DNA from: Tritrichomonas musculus
Taxonomy: Eukaryota > Parabasalia > Tritrichomonadida > Tritrichomonadidae
Assembly (NCBI GenBank): GCA_039105265.1
Contig: JAPFFF010000015.1
Span: 1,488,001 to 1,552,000 of the forward strand
Length of the DNA stretch: 64,000 bases
Direction: 5' to 3'
The first letter of the stretch is position 1. Each line of letters opens with the position of its first letter. Under the pieces are notes generated by a model. It saw only the letters and a program-made list of their open reading frames with translations, made no database searches and was not told where the DNA came from. The position numbers and the translations under genes were made by a program. Of the stretch, positions 1 through 9,636 are shown in pieces.

Positions 1-1
1 G

Positions 2-106
2 TCAAATCCATCACTTACAATGAGCCAACCAACTTCTCCCGCTCCACAACAAAAAGTGGTTGATTGGACACAGAATAAGTCTTTTTTAAATAGAAGCAAA
101 AAATAA
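2..106 (+). CDS. 3' end of an unidentified protein-coding gene (partial)
   Basis: The second frame is open from the window edge to a TAA at 104-106. It encodes about 34 residues ending in a basic, polar tail (VVDWTQNKSFLNRSKK). The base composition is richer than in the AT-rich spacer that follows, which fits the end of a real gene running in from the left. Too little is visible to name the product. An ATG at 20 could in principle make a tiny separate gene, but a truncated larger gene is more likely. Confidence 0.5.
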   Translation, partial: SNPSLTMSQPTSPAPQQKVVDWTQNKSFLNRSKK

Positions 107-180
107 TTGTTGTTTTATAACTAAAACATTTATAAATTCAATTTTAATAAAATTTTTGAATATTTTTTTGGCCATATAAT

Positions 181-927
181 ATGGATGAAATTGATAGATT
201 TTTAAAGGCTCCAAACTTTTACGCAGCACTGGGTTTAGATCATAAAAACATTACAGATGAAAAAATCGATAAAGCATATAAAAAATACGCAATAAAATTT
301 CATCCAGATAAGAATAAAAATCCGAAAGCATCACAAGCATTTATAAAACTCGGTGAAATGAAAGAAACTCTTAAAAATACATCGAAAAGGAATGCTTATA
401 ATCAATCTATTTTCAATCCTCCTAATAATTATCCTAAATATGATGCTTCAAAAATATATACAACAAGACCAAAAGAATGGAGCGAACATACAAATGAATT
501 TTACTATGATCCAGGTAGAACAAGCCATACAAAAATAAAGAAGAGAAAGAATAAGATACTTCCTTTATTTACAATTTTCATTTTACTAATTATTTTTCTT
601 TTTATAGCTAATGTAGATCCGTTTTCAGACTCAATAACAAAAGAATCTTTATCAAAAATTATTAAATTTTCTCTTGAGAATGAAAATCCTATGGATTTCA
701 CTTCATATTTAAGCAAAATTCTTCATGTACAATTTTATATTCCTAAAGATTGGGAGAAAGAGCATATTTATGCTTTAGAAAGTACAGATTGGCATGCACT
801 TAGAGAACAAATCAGATATTTTGCAGATGAAGTTTATAAAGACAAGTTAGCATCTGACTGCGAAAAAGAAAAAAAATCGCCAATGAGATCAACTCCCAGT
901 TGTTACCGTCTTCAAGCTATTTTATAA
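181..927 (+). CDS. DnaJ (Hsp40) membrane protein, DNAJB12/DNAJB14-like, with DUF1977-type tail
   Basis: The 248-residue protein opens with a J domain (about residues 10-75) that carries the essential HPD tripeptide at 41-43, the motif that stimulates Hsp70 ATPase. There is no Gly/Phe-rich region or zinc finger. A basic stretch (KKRKNK) precedes one transmembrane helix at about 126-144. The tail (about 165-235) has the pattern of the DUF1977 domain: a YIP-type segment, then a helix ending in D-C-E-K-E-K. That order is typical of ER-membrane J proteins of the DNAJB12/14 class, which recruit cytosolic Hsp70 to ER-associated degradation. The family call rests on layout. The ER location is inferred. 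The protein is shorter than animal homologues. Confidence 0.8.
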   Translation: MDEIDRFLKAPNFYAALGLDHKNITDEKIDKAYKKYAIKFHPDKNKNPKASQAFIKLGEMKETLKNTSKRNAYNQSIFNPPNNYPKYDASKIYTTRPKEWSEHTNEFYYDPGRTSHTKIKKRKNKILPLFTIFILLIIFLFIANVDPFSDSITKESLSKIIKFSLENENPMDFTSYLSKILHVQFYIPKDWEKEHIYALESTDWHALREQIRYFADEVYKDKLASDCEKEKKSPMRSTPSCYRLQAIL

Positions 928-1283
928 ATAGACCTAAGACCTTTTCTTAGTCGAAAAAGAGAGAGAAGTGAATAACATGGAAAGCTGTAATACTAATGTA
1001 TATATTATTTGTTTATTAAAACTATTTTTTTTTGAATTTTTTAATAATTTTTATATTTTAATTGTATTCACAAGTGTGCAATAAAATTCATTTTACAAAT
1101 AACCCGGGCATATACTAACCACCATAATCTAATGATAATGGTGAATATGAACAAAAAGCATACAATATTGTAAATTTATTTTTAAATAATAATTCTAACA
1201 AATTTTCAAATTTAAATCAGTAAAAATGATTACAGAAGTTTTCATATTGAAACTATGAAAATAACAACGAAAAAAATAAATAT
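928..1283. other. AT-rich spacer between convergent genes
   Basis: About 356 bases separate the DnaJ gene from the small coiled-coil gene; both end here. It holds T- and A-rich tracts and one patch with some G+C near 1100-1140. No open frame, RNA gene or inverted repeat was recognised. Confidence 0.6.
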
Positions 1284-1889
1284 TTAAGATGTTAAATACT
1301 GCTGTTTGACAGGATGAAGCAGCTTATCAATGATGCTACGTACTTTATTTACATCTTCACCTTGCTTATCTTTTATCAATTTTTCAATTTCTGATAGCTT
1401 ATCTTTATAAAATTTGTCTTCTTGAGCTACAGCTTCTAATTCTTGTGCTAAAGACTCACATTCTTTGTATTTTTCTTCAATATCATAAACAAGTTTGCTC
1501 CTAAATTCAGGGTCTGGATTAAGATATAATTGCAAGCTTTCAATAGCTTTATTAAATGAGATTATAGGCTCCTGATCTTCTTTGATATGATTTAAAGTAA
1601 GTTTAACAATTGGAGACCAATGTTCTGGCTCAGTAATTCCGTAATTTTTAAAAATAGTTCGAACACGCTTCAACTTCGCTTTTTTAACAGCACTTTCACT
1701 TTCGTCACCAGTAGGGATTGGAGTAGAAGGCTCATATTCTGGAAAGATATTTATGCAAAGATTATATAAATAATCAACAGGAGAATTGAGTGATTCGTAT
1801 AAAACCGGAATTCTCAAAGAGCGTGCCCAATCACGATTTTCTGCTTTGAGTATATTAAAAACTGTTTGCTGATCATTTTTTATATTCAT
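1284..1889 (-). CDS. Uncharacterised 201-residue coiled-coil protein
   Basis: The family is not recognised. The first about 55 residues are mixed and contain a conserved-looking W-A-R-S-L-R-I-P-V patch. A Pro/Ser/Glu stretch (about 52-68) and a basic KKAKLKR segment follow. Residues about 125-195 are strongly helical and charged, consistent with a coiled coil (KYKECESLAQELEAVAQE). There is no signal peptide or membrane helix, so a cytosolic or nuclear protein is expected. It lies head-to-head with the SYCP2-like gene with only about 104 bases between the two start codons, so they may share a promoter. A functional link is only inference. The stop is TAA followed by A, the tetranucleotide often seen at trichomonad gene ends. 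Confidence 0.7.
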   Translation of the reverse strand: MNIKNDQQTVFNILKAENRDWARSLRIPVLYESLNSPVDYLYNLCINIFPEYEPSTPIPTGDESESAVKKAKLKRVRTIFKNYGITEPEHWSPIVKLTLNHIKEDQEPIISFNKAIESLQLYLNPDPEFRSKLVYDIEEKYKECESLAQELEAVAQEDKFYKDKLSEIEKLIKDKQGEDVNKVRSIIDKLLHPVKQQYLTS

Positions 1890-1993
1890 TAAAAATAAAA
1901 GTTGTTATAAATTTCCAATCATTTTAGCGGTTATTTTTTGATGCAACAATTTTTAAACTTTGATGCGAAAAGAAAAAATATTAAATTTTTACA
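1890..1993. promoter_or_regulatory. Short shared intergenic region between divergent genes
   Basis: Only 104 bases lie between the start codons of the small coiled-coil gene (minus) and the SYCP2-like gene (plus). Promoters for both must lie here or inside the neighbouring coding sequence. No defined motif was assigned. Confidence 0.45.
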
Positions 1994-4633
1994 ATGCCAG
2001 GCACCTTAAATGACGCACTGAAACTTAATAAATGCGACATAGACACTATTATTGAAGCTCTTAACGCTGAGACTAATGCCTTAGAACTAAGAATCACACA
2101 AAAAGCTGGCAAACGACTTATTTCTATCCTTAAAGAAGAAATTGATCAATCTAATGGCTTTCAAAAAGTATTAAAAGTACTATCAACTCTTAGCAGAAAT
2201 GATATTGTTGTGAATCAGATGGTTAATTCTGGACCTGATTTATCATCTATTTGCGACAAAATGCTATCAAAAGCAATTTCTTCAAAAAAAGGCGATGTAT
2301 TTGATCAAAAATCATTAATCATTTTTTTTGATTTGATTAATCAGTCAGATAAATTAAAGTCACAGCTATGTATGTCAATACAAGAATATATACTAACATC
2401 TATTGAACAAAAAACAATTCAAAATTCAATATTACCGAAATCCATGGAGATTCTAGTGAGTGCTGTGACTCATCACCAAGAAAATCGCACATTTTTTATA
2501 AAAAATACTTCAAAAGAGAAGATTAGTGCAGTGTTTAAATTAACAAAATCAACGGGGAATACAATGGTTCAAATTTTTTCTGTTGAATTTCTTTGGAGGG
2601 TTGCTATTCCAATGAGGATGAGCAATGAAGAAAGAAATAAAATTTTTGGAAAATATGCTCAAAAGCTGTTTACCATTAGAGCAGACTCTTTTAGGGAAGG
2701 GATATTAGATTTTGTCGAGACTATTAATCAAGATAGAAATGATTCACAACGCATTTTACATGTTAAAATAAGAGATTTAATGATCGGCAATGCTCCAATT
2801 TCAGGCACCCATAATCTCTATTTTGGATCAGACTCAATTTTGTTATGGGTTACCAAAAATTCAAATTTTGCTCAATATAGGAATAATATCGAGCTTATAA
2901 CATTGAGAAACAGTGATATTAGCGGAGTTGGAGTTGTAAATGGTAATACTTGGTGTATAGGTATAACACAGGATTTTGATACATTGCCTGATTTCTTTGA
3001 GACTAGCCATAAAACAATATTTTTTCAAGTCATAGACGAAAATAAAGCAATTATGACAATAGCTCAGCAAAGATTTGGTAAAATTCATGCTCCGAAAATG
3101 CCTAGACCAAGGCAATTATTACTTGAAAAGCAGCCTCTTACTCCCAAACCTCAAGCTAACGCATCACTTAATTCTGAAAATCCAAAAGCCAAAAAGAAGT
3201 CAATTACACCTAAATCAATGAAAGCAATTAGCGATGAAAGTATAATTAAGACCACCCAAAAAATTGAAAAACCACCCAAAAAATCACCATCAAGTTCAAA
3301 AAGCAAGGCCACGCCTTCAAATAAAATAACAAATGCGAAATCATTAACCAAGAGTACAGAACAAAAACCCAAAATAAATATAAAAAAAGAATTAACTCCA
3401 AATAATAAGCCACATGACATTAAAAAACAAATCCTTCCAACATCTTCCTCTTCTGAATCATCAGATTTTGAAAATGAAGACCATAATGATAAGGAAAATT
3501 ATCATATTACAAAAGAGGAAGATCGTAACTATGAATCATCGTCTGATGTTGATGATGAAGAAATGACTAAAAAGAAGAAAACTTCTCATATTAAAGAAGA
3601 AAAAAAGTCTATTTCTTCTTCAAAAAAGCAGACAAAAGTTCCTTCAAGCCGTGCGGATAAAAAAGATACAATAGCTATAGTAAGTAAAAGAAAATCATCA
3701 AAAATAAAAAGTGAAAATAAAAAAGAGAGAACCAAGAGTGTAACTCAAAAACACAAAGAAAAGATTCCACCTGCAGAAGACAATAATTTTTCACAATCAT
3801 CAGAATCAAATTCTTCATCTCTTTCCTCTGATTCTGAAATAAAACCGAACGAAGTTAACAATAATCAAATAGATGATCAAGAGCAAGATGAAGAAATCCC
3901 TCTTGTGAAAATTGGCGGATCCTATAAAGATGGTTTTAGCTCAGATGAAGACGTCAGAGAAAGTGATTCAACTGACTCTTCCGAACCAAATCTTCCAGAT
4001 AACAATGATATTGAACAATCAACTGGCCACCAAATAAAGATAGAACCACCAACTCTCAAAAATGAAAAAGAAGAACAGGTTTATCAAAGAGATTCAACAA
4101 AGTTTGTAGCTGTTAAAAAAAGGCGAGAATATACACCAGAGAAGTGGGAATTGGATACTTTTGATGAATTAAAAAATTTTGGTTCAGCAATTCGTTCACG
4201 CCTTTCTGAAAGACATTTAATGCTCAATCGAGCTATAGAAGATACGGTATCACAATCATTGAAAGAAATATCTGATTTTATGGCCAAATGCGATGCTGAT
4301 CTTGATCAACTTAGAAATGACTTTACAACATCATCACACCAAATCTCTAGTGATATTGATCAAAAACAAAAGATGGTGATACAACTTGGCGAACAACAAA
4401 GTGAACATATTACACAAATGCTTCATGATTGCGAGCTACTCCAAAAACGTGCCCAAGAGTTAGTCAAAAGATTTGGCCAGCAAAAGAAAGCTCTAATAAC
4501 AAACCAAGAAAAGCACATAGCTTTATTCCGAGAAGATATGAGATCTGAAGTCAAAGCAGCCATGACCACCAAGAAGAGAGAAAGCTCCAAGAAACTCGTA
4601 CAAAAACTAGTCACTCTTCTTGATGAACTCTAA
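1994..4633 (+). CDS. SYCP2-like candidate meiotic chromosome axis core protein
   Basis: The 879-residue protein has four zones. Residues about 1-255 are alpha-helical and armadillo-like. Residues about 265-365 form a compact beta-rich domain with the end pattern IFFQVIDENKAIMTIAQQRFG, closely like the end of the Spt16M-like domain of SYCP2 as I remember it. Residues about 370-705 are disordered and Lys/Ser/Glu-rich. Residues about 715-879 form a coiled coil without prolines. This order (ARM-like, Spt16M-like, disordered linker, C-terminal coiled coil) is that of the axis core proteins SYCP2 and Red1. The last helix (from about 835 to the LLDEL end) also resembles the Cor1/SYCP3-type C terminus. 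In other eukaryotes these proteins assemble filaments along meiotic chromosomes and recruit HORMA proteins. Function here is inferred. An unrelated ARM plus coiled-coil protein is the alternative. Confidence 0.72.
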   Translation: MPGTLNDALKLNKCDIDTIIEALNAETNALELRITQKAGKRLISILKEEIDQSNGFQKVLKVLSTLSRNDIVVNQMVNSGPDLSSICDKMLSKAISSKKGDVFDQKSLIIFFDLINQSDKLKSQLCMSIQEYILTSIEQKTIQNSILPKSMEILVSAVTHHQENRTFFIKNTSKEKISAVFKLTKSTGNTMVQIFSVEFLWRVAIPMRMSNEERNKIFGKYAQKLFTIRADSFREGILDFVETINQDRNDSQRILHVKIRDLMIGNAPISGTHNLYFGSDSILLWVTKNSNFAQYRNNIELITLRNSDISGVGVVNGNTWCIGITQDFDTLPDFFETSHKTIFFQVIDENKAIMTIAQQRFGKIHAPKMPRPRQLLLEKQPLTPKPQANASLNSENPKAKKKSITPKSMKAISDESIIKTTQKIEKPPKKSPSSSKSKATPSNKITNAKSLTKSTEQKPKINIKKELTPNNKPHDIKKQILPTSSSSESSDFENEDHNDKENYHITKEEDRNYESSSDVDDEEMTKKKKTSHIKEEKKSISSSKKQTKVPSSRADKKDTIAIVSKRKSSKIKSENKKERTKSVTQKHKEKIPPAEDNNFSQSSESNSSSLSSDSEIKPNEVNNNQIDDQEQDEEIPLVKIGGSYKDGFSSDEDVRESDSTDSSEPNLPDNNDIEQSTGHQIKIEPPTLKNEKEEQVYQRDSTKFVAVKKRREYTPEKWELDTFDELKNFGSAIRSRLSERHLMLNRAIEDTVSQSLKEISDFMAKCDADLDQLRNDFTTSSHQISSDIDQKQKMVIQLGEQQSEHITQMLHDCELLQKRAQELVKRFGQQKKALITNQEKHIALFREDMRSEVKAAMTTKKRESSKKLVQKLVTLLDEL

Positions 4634-4730
4634 AAAAGCACATAATTTTTTTTTCCTAAAAAAAAATAAAACAAAAAAATAACTTTTTTTTTTTTTTAAT
4701 TAAAACAACAACAAATAAAAAACAAAAAAA

Positions 4731-6266
4731 TTATGGATATAATTCACCATATAAAAGCGTATCAACTCTTTGTTGCTCAATTTTTTGAGCCAATAATTTC
4801 GCGTCATTTGTTTTTCGTATTTTAACAGGAGAAGTTCTCTCATATAACGGTCTTCCTGTTTGCTTTTTAATTGGCTGTGTAGCTCTTTTAAGCGCCTGAT
4901 CGGTTTTCATCTTTTGTTCTAAGGCCTGCTTCTCTAGCTTATCCTTCCTCTGCTGTTCTCTTCTCCTTTTATCGATATTAGATTGCTTCTCTGATACAAA
5001 CTTTGAATCAATCATATCGATCGTTTTGTACATATCTTCAAGATCATTCTCAATCTTTTCAAGAATTCCCATTGTTGATATATTTGACTCTTTTTTATAA
5101 CATCTTATATGCAAATTGTTAACAAGCTTTGCAAAATGCTTAAGTTGGCTTTCAACTTCATCTTGCCTATCTTCTATATTAATTTGGGAGCTATCAAATG
5201 GTGGAACTTCCTCTACAGTATAAAGATTGTTTTGAGCTTTTTCAATCATGATATCTGTTGATTCAATTTCTTCTTTTATCGTTTTTTTACCTCGAGTTTG
5301 CATGTCCTGTAAAACTTGGCATTGCTGAATAAGAAATAAATTGTCTTTTTCCACCACTTCAAGCTCTATCATTAAATTGGCAGGATCTGTAAAATATTGC
5401 TCAGTATCTCTACCTTGTGGAGTTATTGATTCGAGAAATATTTTATAACTTTGATACTCATCAAGTAAATCTAAATTCTTGCTAATCTCGGATTTCATTA
5501 TTTCAACTTGTTGTTTGAATAAACGTAAATTCTTGGTGGCTGCAACTTTTTTTCGAGAAGCTTCTTCCATTCGTTTTCGAGCTCTTGCTAGATCAGCTTC
5601 AACTTTTGCGTTTTGTATTTTATATGATTGACTTGATTCTTCGATATTTTGCTCTTGTTCAAGGAGATTCGCTTCCTCAATTGTTATTTGCTTATTAAGT
5701 CTTTGAATTTCATAATTTTTACGATCCATTAACATTTGAACATGATAGATCTCTCTTTTTTGTTGAATAAATTCAGATATTCTACATCCTTCTATTCTAT
5801 GTGAAGTAGGATTATTTGGATCTCCTTTTTTATATTTTTCATCATCAAATCCATCATCAAATTGAAAATCACCATTAATTAACTGTCTATTGGTGATAAA
5901 AAAACTTCCTCTAGTTTTTGGCCTTTTCAATTTGTGGCTAATGTTTTTCGACGATGATTTTGGCATAATTGGCGCTGTATTATTACCACTGAATGAAATA
6001 TTTGGTGTAGCGTGTTGTGAACTACGAATTAGATATTCAGGTATTGGTGGGCGTAGCATATCTGCTCTTTGTTTGAGCGTCATTGAACGAATAAGATCAC
6101 GTTCTTCCTTGATTTTTATTTCTTCTTCTTCTCTATCAGCAAGGAGTTCGGCAACTGGAGGAATTACAAAAGGATTATTTTTTGACCTTCTGGTCATACT
6201 GCGGCTTCTTGTACCAGTCATAGCAGTTTTAGGTCGGATTAGGATTCGCGTATCCTCATCATCCAT
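4731..6266 (-). CDS. CFAP100/MIA1-like ciliary coiled-coil protein (DUF4200 type)
   Basis: The 511-residue protein has a basic, disordered N terminus (about 1-150) with a PPIPEY motif. A long coiled coil (about 165-290) carries the DUF4200 signature: it begins REIYHVQMLMDRKNYEI and ends in a Y-K-I-F-L-E-S-I-T-P segment. More helices and a very basic C terminus (KRRREQQRKDKLEKQ) follow. The Y..FL..LTP end of the DUF4200 helix is typical of CFAP100 (CCDC37, MIA1), which with CFAP73 forms a complex regulating inner dynein arm f in Chlamydomonas. CCDC38 and CCDC42 share the domain and are alternatives. It suits a flagellate. It is convergent with the SYCP2-like gene, about 97 bases away. A GGTCAAATTT element lies about 40 bases upstream of its start. 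Confidence 0.72.
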   Translation of the reverse strand: MDDEDTRILIRPKTAMTGTRSRSMTRRSKNNPFVIPPVAELLADREEEEIKIKEERDLIRSMTLKQRADMLRPPIPEYLIRSSQHATPNISFSGNNTAPIMPKSSSKNISHKLKRPKTRGSFFITNRQLINGDFQFDDGFDDEKYKKGDPNNPTSHRIEGCRISEFIQQKREIYHVQMLMDRKNYEIQRLNKQITIEEANLLEQEQNIEESSQSYKIQNAKVEADLARARKRMEEASRKKVAATKNLRLFKQQVEIMKSEISKNLDLLDEYQSYKIFLESITPQGRDTEQYFTDPANLMIELEVVEKDNLFLIQQCQVLQDMQTRGKKTIKEEIESTDIMIEKAQNNLYTVEEVPPFDSSQINIEDRQDEVESQLKHFAKLVNNLHIRCYKKESNISTMGILEKIENDLEDMYKTIDMIDSKFVSEKQSNIDKRRREQQRKDKLEKQALEQKMKTDQALKRATQPIKKQTGRPLYERTSPVKIRKTNDAKLLAQKIEQQRVDTLLYGELYP

Positions 6267-6812
6267 ATAACGTACAAAATTTATAAAATTTTTCTCTTTT
6301 CAAAATTTGACCTTATCGATCAAAAAAATAAATCATTTATGATTTCTCCAAATAGGAAATTGCTAATTAAAACTCAATATTGATCTTATTAAAATGAAAA
6401 TCAGAAATGATGACACAAATACCACACATTGGCATTTGATAAAGAAAACCTGTGGCATTTTAATTATTTATATCTTTTTTTTTCATCACAGATTTCAAAT
6501 AAATTATGCCAATATCAAATTATTCTTTATTAAAAAGATGCTTTAAAACAGAAGTTAAAAATTTTCAATGAAGATCATCATAACATTTGAAACATTTTGG
6601 CATCCAAAAAGTTACACTTTTATGACATAACAGAAATCCTGAATACAAGAATTATTCAAAGTAATAATGCATTTATAAATGAAATAACTTTTAATATAAT
6701 CTGCCATATTTTTGACGGTGATGTGATATTAAATGCAACCAAAAAGAAGAAGAAATAATAATATAATATAGTTTATTCATAATTTAAAATATAAAAAACA
6801 AAAAGGCTCGAG
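6267..6812. other. AT-rich intergenic region
   Basis: This 546-base spacer lies upstream of the CFAP100-like gene and downstream of the RING gene. It contains no convincing open frame. TTTGACC at 6306-6312 (GGTCAAA on the minus strand) is the only element noted, and it recurs upstream of several genes in the window. Confidence 0.55.
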
Positions 6813-8678
6813 TTAAAATTTCAACAAAGAAGAAGCAGAATCATCAACCATGTTGTCGATGCTATTATTATTATTTAAATCCGCATTATTATTATTATTA
6901 CCATCAAAAGGAATATTAACCACATCAGCAAATCCTTCTATCGAGCTCTGGTTTCGATTCAAATTTTGACTACTTGACTGATTCGAACGAACAGCGTAAT
7001 CATCGAAATTTATCGGCGGAATAGGATTTCTGCAAATTGGGCATTGCTGTTTTTCTTCCATCCATCTTGCGAGACATTGAAGATGGAATGCATGACCACA
7101 AGGAGTAATTGCGGTTTGCTCTTCATCTGGATTGATTGTATCTTGACAAATGAGGCAAACTTCGCCTTCTCGCGGCTTCAAGGCTCGATAGTTGTAAGTT
7201 TTGGGCGAGAAAAGCTTTGGTATGAAAAAGTAAGGACCAAATCTTTGTTGAAAAAAAAGGAAGAAAATTTGAAAGAGAATGAATAAAGAGGGAAGTAGGT
7301 TATATTTTTCAATACTAATATCCAAATAATGATTGAAATTTTTGTTAACAATTTCTGTTTCATATACGTTAAAAGGATAAACATCTGTATATAGAAAAAG
7401 TAAAAGACGACTAATTCCGATTAAGAAAATGAATTTCATGTTGATTCCTCTACGCTGTGAAAGCATTAGATTCTTGATTATTTGTGGGGTAAATTGAGAA
7501 CATGAAATAATGAAAGAAAAAAAAGTTTTTTTGTGAAAATTTTGCAAAATTGAAAGAATTTTGCTTTTCTGAGAAAATACATCATTATTATTCAAAGAAA
7601 ACGGTGATGATTTTATTTTTGAACGTGAATCAAATGAGCCATTTAGATATGTCATTGATGATTTAATATGAAGCTGGTGCGTAAAAAAACATATCATGAA
7701 AAATGATGCTACTTCAAAAAGTGTTTCTAATATACTTTGCTGTTGCATTATTTCTTGCTGTTTAAATATATGATAGACAATAGGAAATTGCATTGATACA
7801 TAAAGCGCCATTTGCGATAAAAATATGAAAAGATATAATCGAGAAGGTGGGGTAAAACAATCATTCATATTACTAGTAGAACTAAAGTCAAGACAAATGC
7901 TGATATCATACGCGCAAATCAGAAGAAGCGAAAAAAAAGAAATTGTAGAAATATGAGCTTGAGTCGAAGCAAAATTTTTCAGAGAATTCCACGCATAAAA
8001 TGAGAGGAGTAAACAAAATCCAATAATAACCAAATATAAACGAACTTCTATAGAATATTGCGAAGAGTTATACTCAATTCCAGCAATTTTCATCTTGATA
8101 TCATCGCCTTCTCCAAGAATTCCTTGAGCAAAACAAGGGAGGTTAAATGGACTTATGTTAATTCTTGACAAATAATATAATACATCTGAATCTGCATTTT
8201 TCTTTGCTTTTCTTTGATTACTTGTTGTATTTAATAAAGATAAATTCAAACTTGATAGATCGACTTTGCGTGTTGTAAATGATATCGTATTAATACGAAA
8301 GGTGATATGATGATTTGGATATTCTTTATAAAATAATGGCAAAATTTTTTGATGATTGAAGAATAATTTCCGATTATTTAACTTGTTTGAAATAGGAAGA
8401 CGAGCTGTATAGTTTCTAAAAAATGAACGTGCCCACTTCCAATCAATCTCATCATCCTTTGAAAGTGTGCCTAATAAGACAAAGAATCTTTGATCTTTGA
8501 ATGATATCCCGTAGTATGGAATTCTATTAGCGCTTTTAACACCATTAATATAACGAGTTAAATTTGCACTGACATCAGAAATATCGTCAACTGGCTTATC
8601 AATTGATATATCTAGCCTAATAAAATCTTCAAATGAAAATTGAGAAAAATGGCGCCGACTATAATGAGCACAGCTCAT
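6813..8678 (-). CDS. Multi-pass membrane RING-H2 E3 ubiquitin ligase, Tul1/Dsc1-like
   Basis: The 621-residue protein has a lumenal-type N-terminal domain (about 1-205), then about seven hydrophobic helices between about 211 and 480. A QQRFGPYFFIP segment follows the last helix, and a RING-H2 finger lies at about 503-552. The metal ligands are CLIC, then C-G-H-A-F-H-L-Q-C, then CPIC, in C3H2C3 order. The x-G-x-x-F-I-P motif between last helix and RING is the arrangement of the Golgi/endosomal ligases Tul1 (yeast), Dsc1 and plant FLY1/FLY2, which ubiquitinate membrane proteins for disposal. The C-terminal tail is Asn-rich. The annotated ATG leaves no signal peptide, but the frame stays open upstream and encodes a strongly hydrophobic segment (8680-8760) with no ATG, so the true start or first exon may be elsewhere. 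Confidence 0.75.
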   Translation of the reverse strand: MSCAHYSRRHFSQFSFEDFIRLDISIDKPVDDISDVSANLTRYINGVKSANRIPYYGISFKDQRFFVLLGTLSKDDEIDWKWARSFFRNYTARLPISNKLNNRKLFFNHQKILPLFYKEYPNHHITFRINTISFTTRKVDLSSLNLSLLNTTSNQRKAKKNADSDVLYYLSRINISPFNLPCFAQGILGEGDDIKMKIAGIEYNSSQYSIEVRLYLVIIGFCLLLSFYAWNSLKNFASTQAHISTISFFSLLLICAYDISICLDFSSTSNMNDCFTPPSRLYLFIFLSQMALYVSMQFPIVYHIFKQQEIMQQQSILETLFEVASFFMICFFTHQLHIKSSMTYLNGSFDSRSKIKSSPFSLNNNDVFSQKSKILSILQNFHKKTFFSFIISCSQFTPQIIKNLMLSQRRGINMKFIFLIGISRLLLFLYTDVYPFNVYETEIVNKNFNHYLDISIEKYNLLPSLFILFQIFFLFFQQRFGPYFFIPKLFSPKTYNYRALKPREGEVCLICQDTINPDEEQTAITPCGHAFHLQCLARWMEEKQQCPICRNPIPPINFDDYAVRSNQSSSQNLNRNQSSIEGFADVVNIPFDGNNNNNADLNNNNSIDNMVDDSASSLLKF

Positions 8679-8901
8679 AATGAAAGTACGATATTGTGGA
8701 AAACTCGTAACTTCTGAAATGAAGAAAATTACGACGAAAATCGGAATATGTAATATTTTTTCAAAATTTATAAGATCGTTATGGTGAAATTAAACGTCAA
8801 ATATTATCATTAAACTTTTAATACATAAAATAGAATGATTTAATGAACAATACTTTATATATAATCATTTAAATATATATATATATTATGATTTACAAGT
8901 T

Positions 8902-9474
8902 TTAGCAAAAACATCCACCGCCAGAATTATCACTTTCCTTAATATTAACATCATTTTTTTCTAAATGCACATCGGTTTGATTAACAATAGGAATCTGTCC
9001 AATAATTTCAATCAATTTGTCAATATTTGATGGCTTTCTTGCGCTTGTTTCAATAAATTTTGCATTTTGAGCTTGAGCAAATTTCTCACCATCTTCTATT
9101 GAAACAGCTCTACTTTCTTCCAAGTCGGTTTTATTTCCAACAATAATTAATGCTGGATTTGCAACATCTTGAACATCTTTAATCCAGTGTTCAAGACTTT
9201 CGAAAGATTCTTTATTTGATATATCATAAACAATCACAGCTATAGTTGAATTTCTGAGATAAGAAGGAATTAGAGAATGAAATTGTTCTTGACCTGCAGT
9301 GTCCCAAATCTGGACACGAATCGTGTCAGTTCCAACGGTAATATTTTTTGAAAAGAAATCAATACCAACTGTTGGCTGTTGTGAATCTGATGAATTATTA
9401 TAAATCATTTGACTAATTATAGATGTTTTACCAACTGAAGAATTCCCAATAAAAACAACTTTGTGGCTTTGCAT
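8902..9474 (-). CDS. Rab6-like small GTPase
   Basis: The 190-residue Ras-superfamily GTPase has all nucleotide-binding motifs: GNSSVGKTS (P-loop), TVGIDF (switch I), WDTAGQE (switch II), GNKTD and ETSA. Switch/alpha regions such as YLRNSTIAVIVYDISN most resemble Rab6, which acts in retrograde Golgi traffic. It ends GGGCFC, a CXC motif for double geranylgeranylation. The start at 9474 (MQSHKVV) is preferred because the upstream 13 codons (MSKLFFIS...) lie outside the normal GTPase fold and read like spacer. An ATTTGGTCA element lies about 100 bases upstream. Confidence 0.87.
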   Translation of the reverse strand: MQSHKVVFIGNSSVGKTSIISQMIYNNSSDSQQPTVGIDFFSKNITVGTDTIRVQIWDTAGQEQFHSLIPSYLRNSTIAVIVYDISNKESFESLEHWIKDVQDVANPALIIVGNKTDLEESRAVSIEDGEKFAQAQNAKFIETSARKPSNIDKLIEIIGQIPIVNQTDVHLEKNDVNIKESDNSGGGCFC

Positions 9475-9636
9475 ATAAATATTGATATGTGAAATAAAAA
9501 ATAATTTACTCAAATAGCCAAAAAGGAATTAGTTCAAATAATTCAATAAGATTTTAGAAAAATTTTTAATATGACCAAATTAAAAAGCAAAAAATTCAAA
9601 TTTAATAATATTTATTTTGTTTTAAGAGAGAATTAT

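Noticed and set aside
504-716. Minus-strand frame of 70 codons opposite the DnaJ gene
   Set aside because: It is the antisense of the J-protein membrane region, hydrophobic by complement, with no domain or context.
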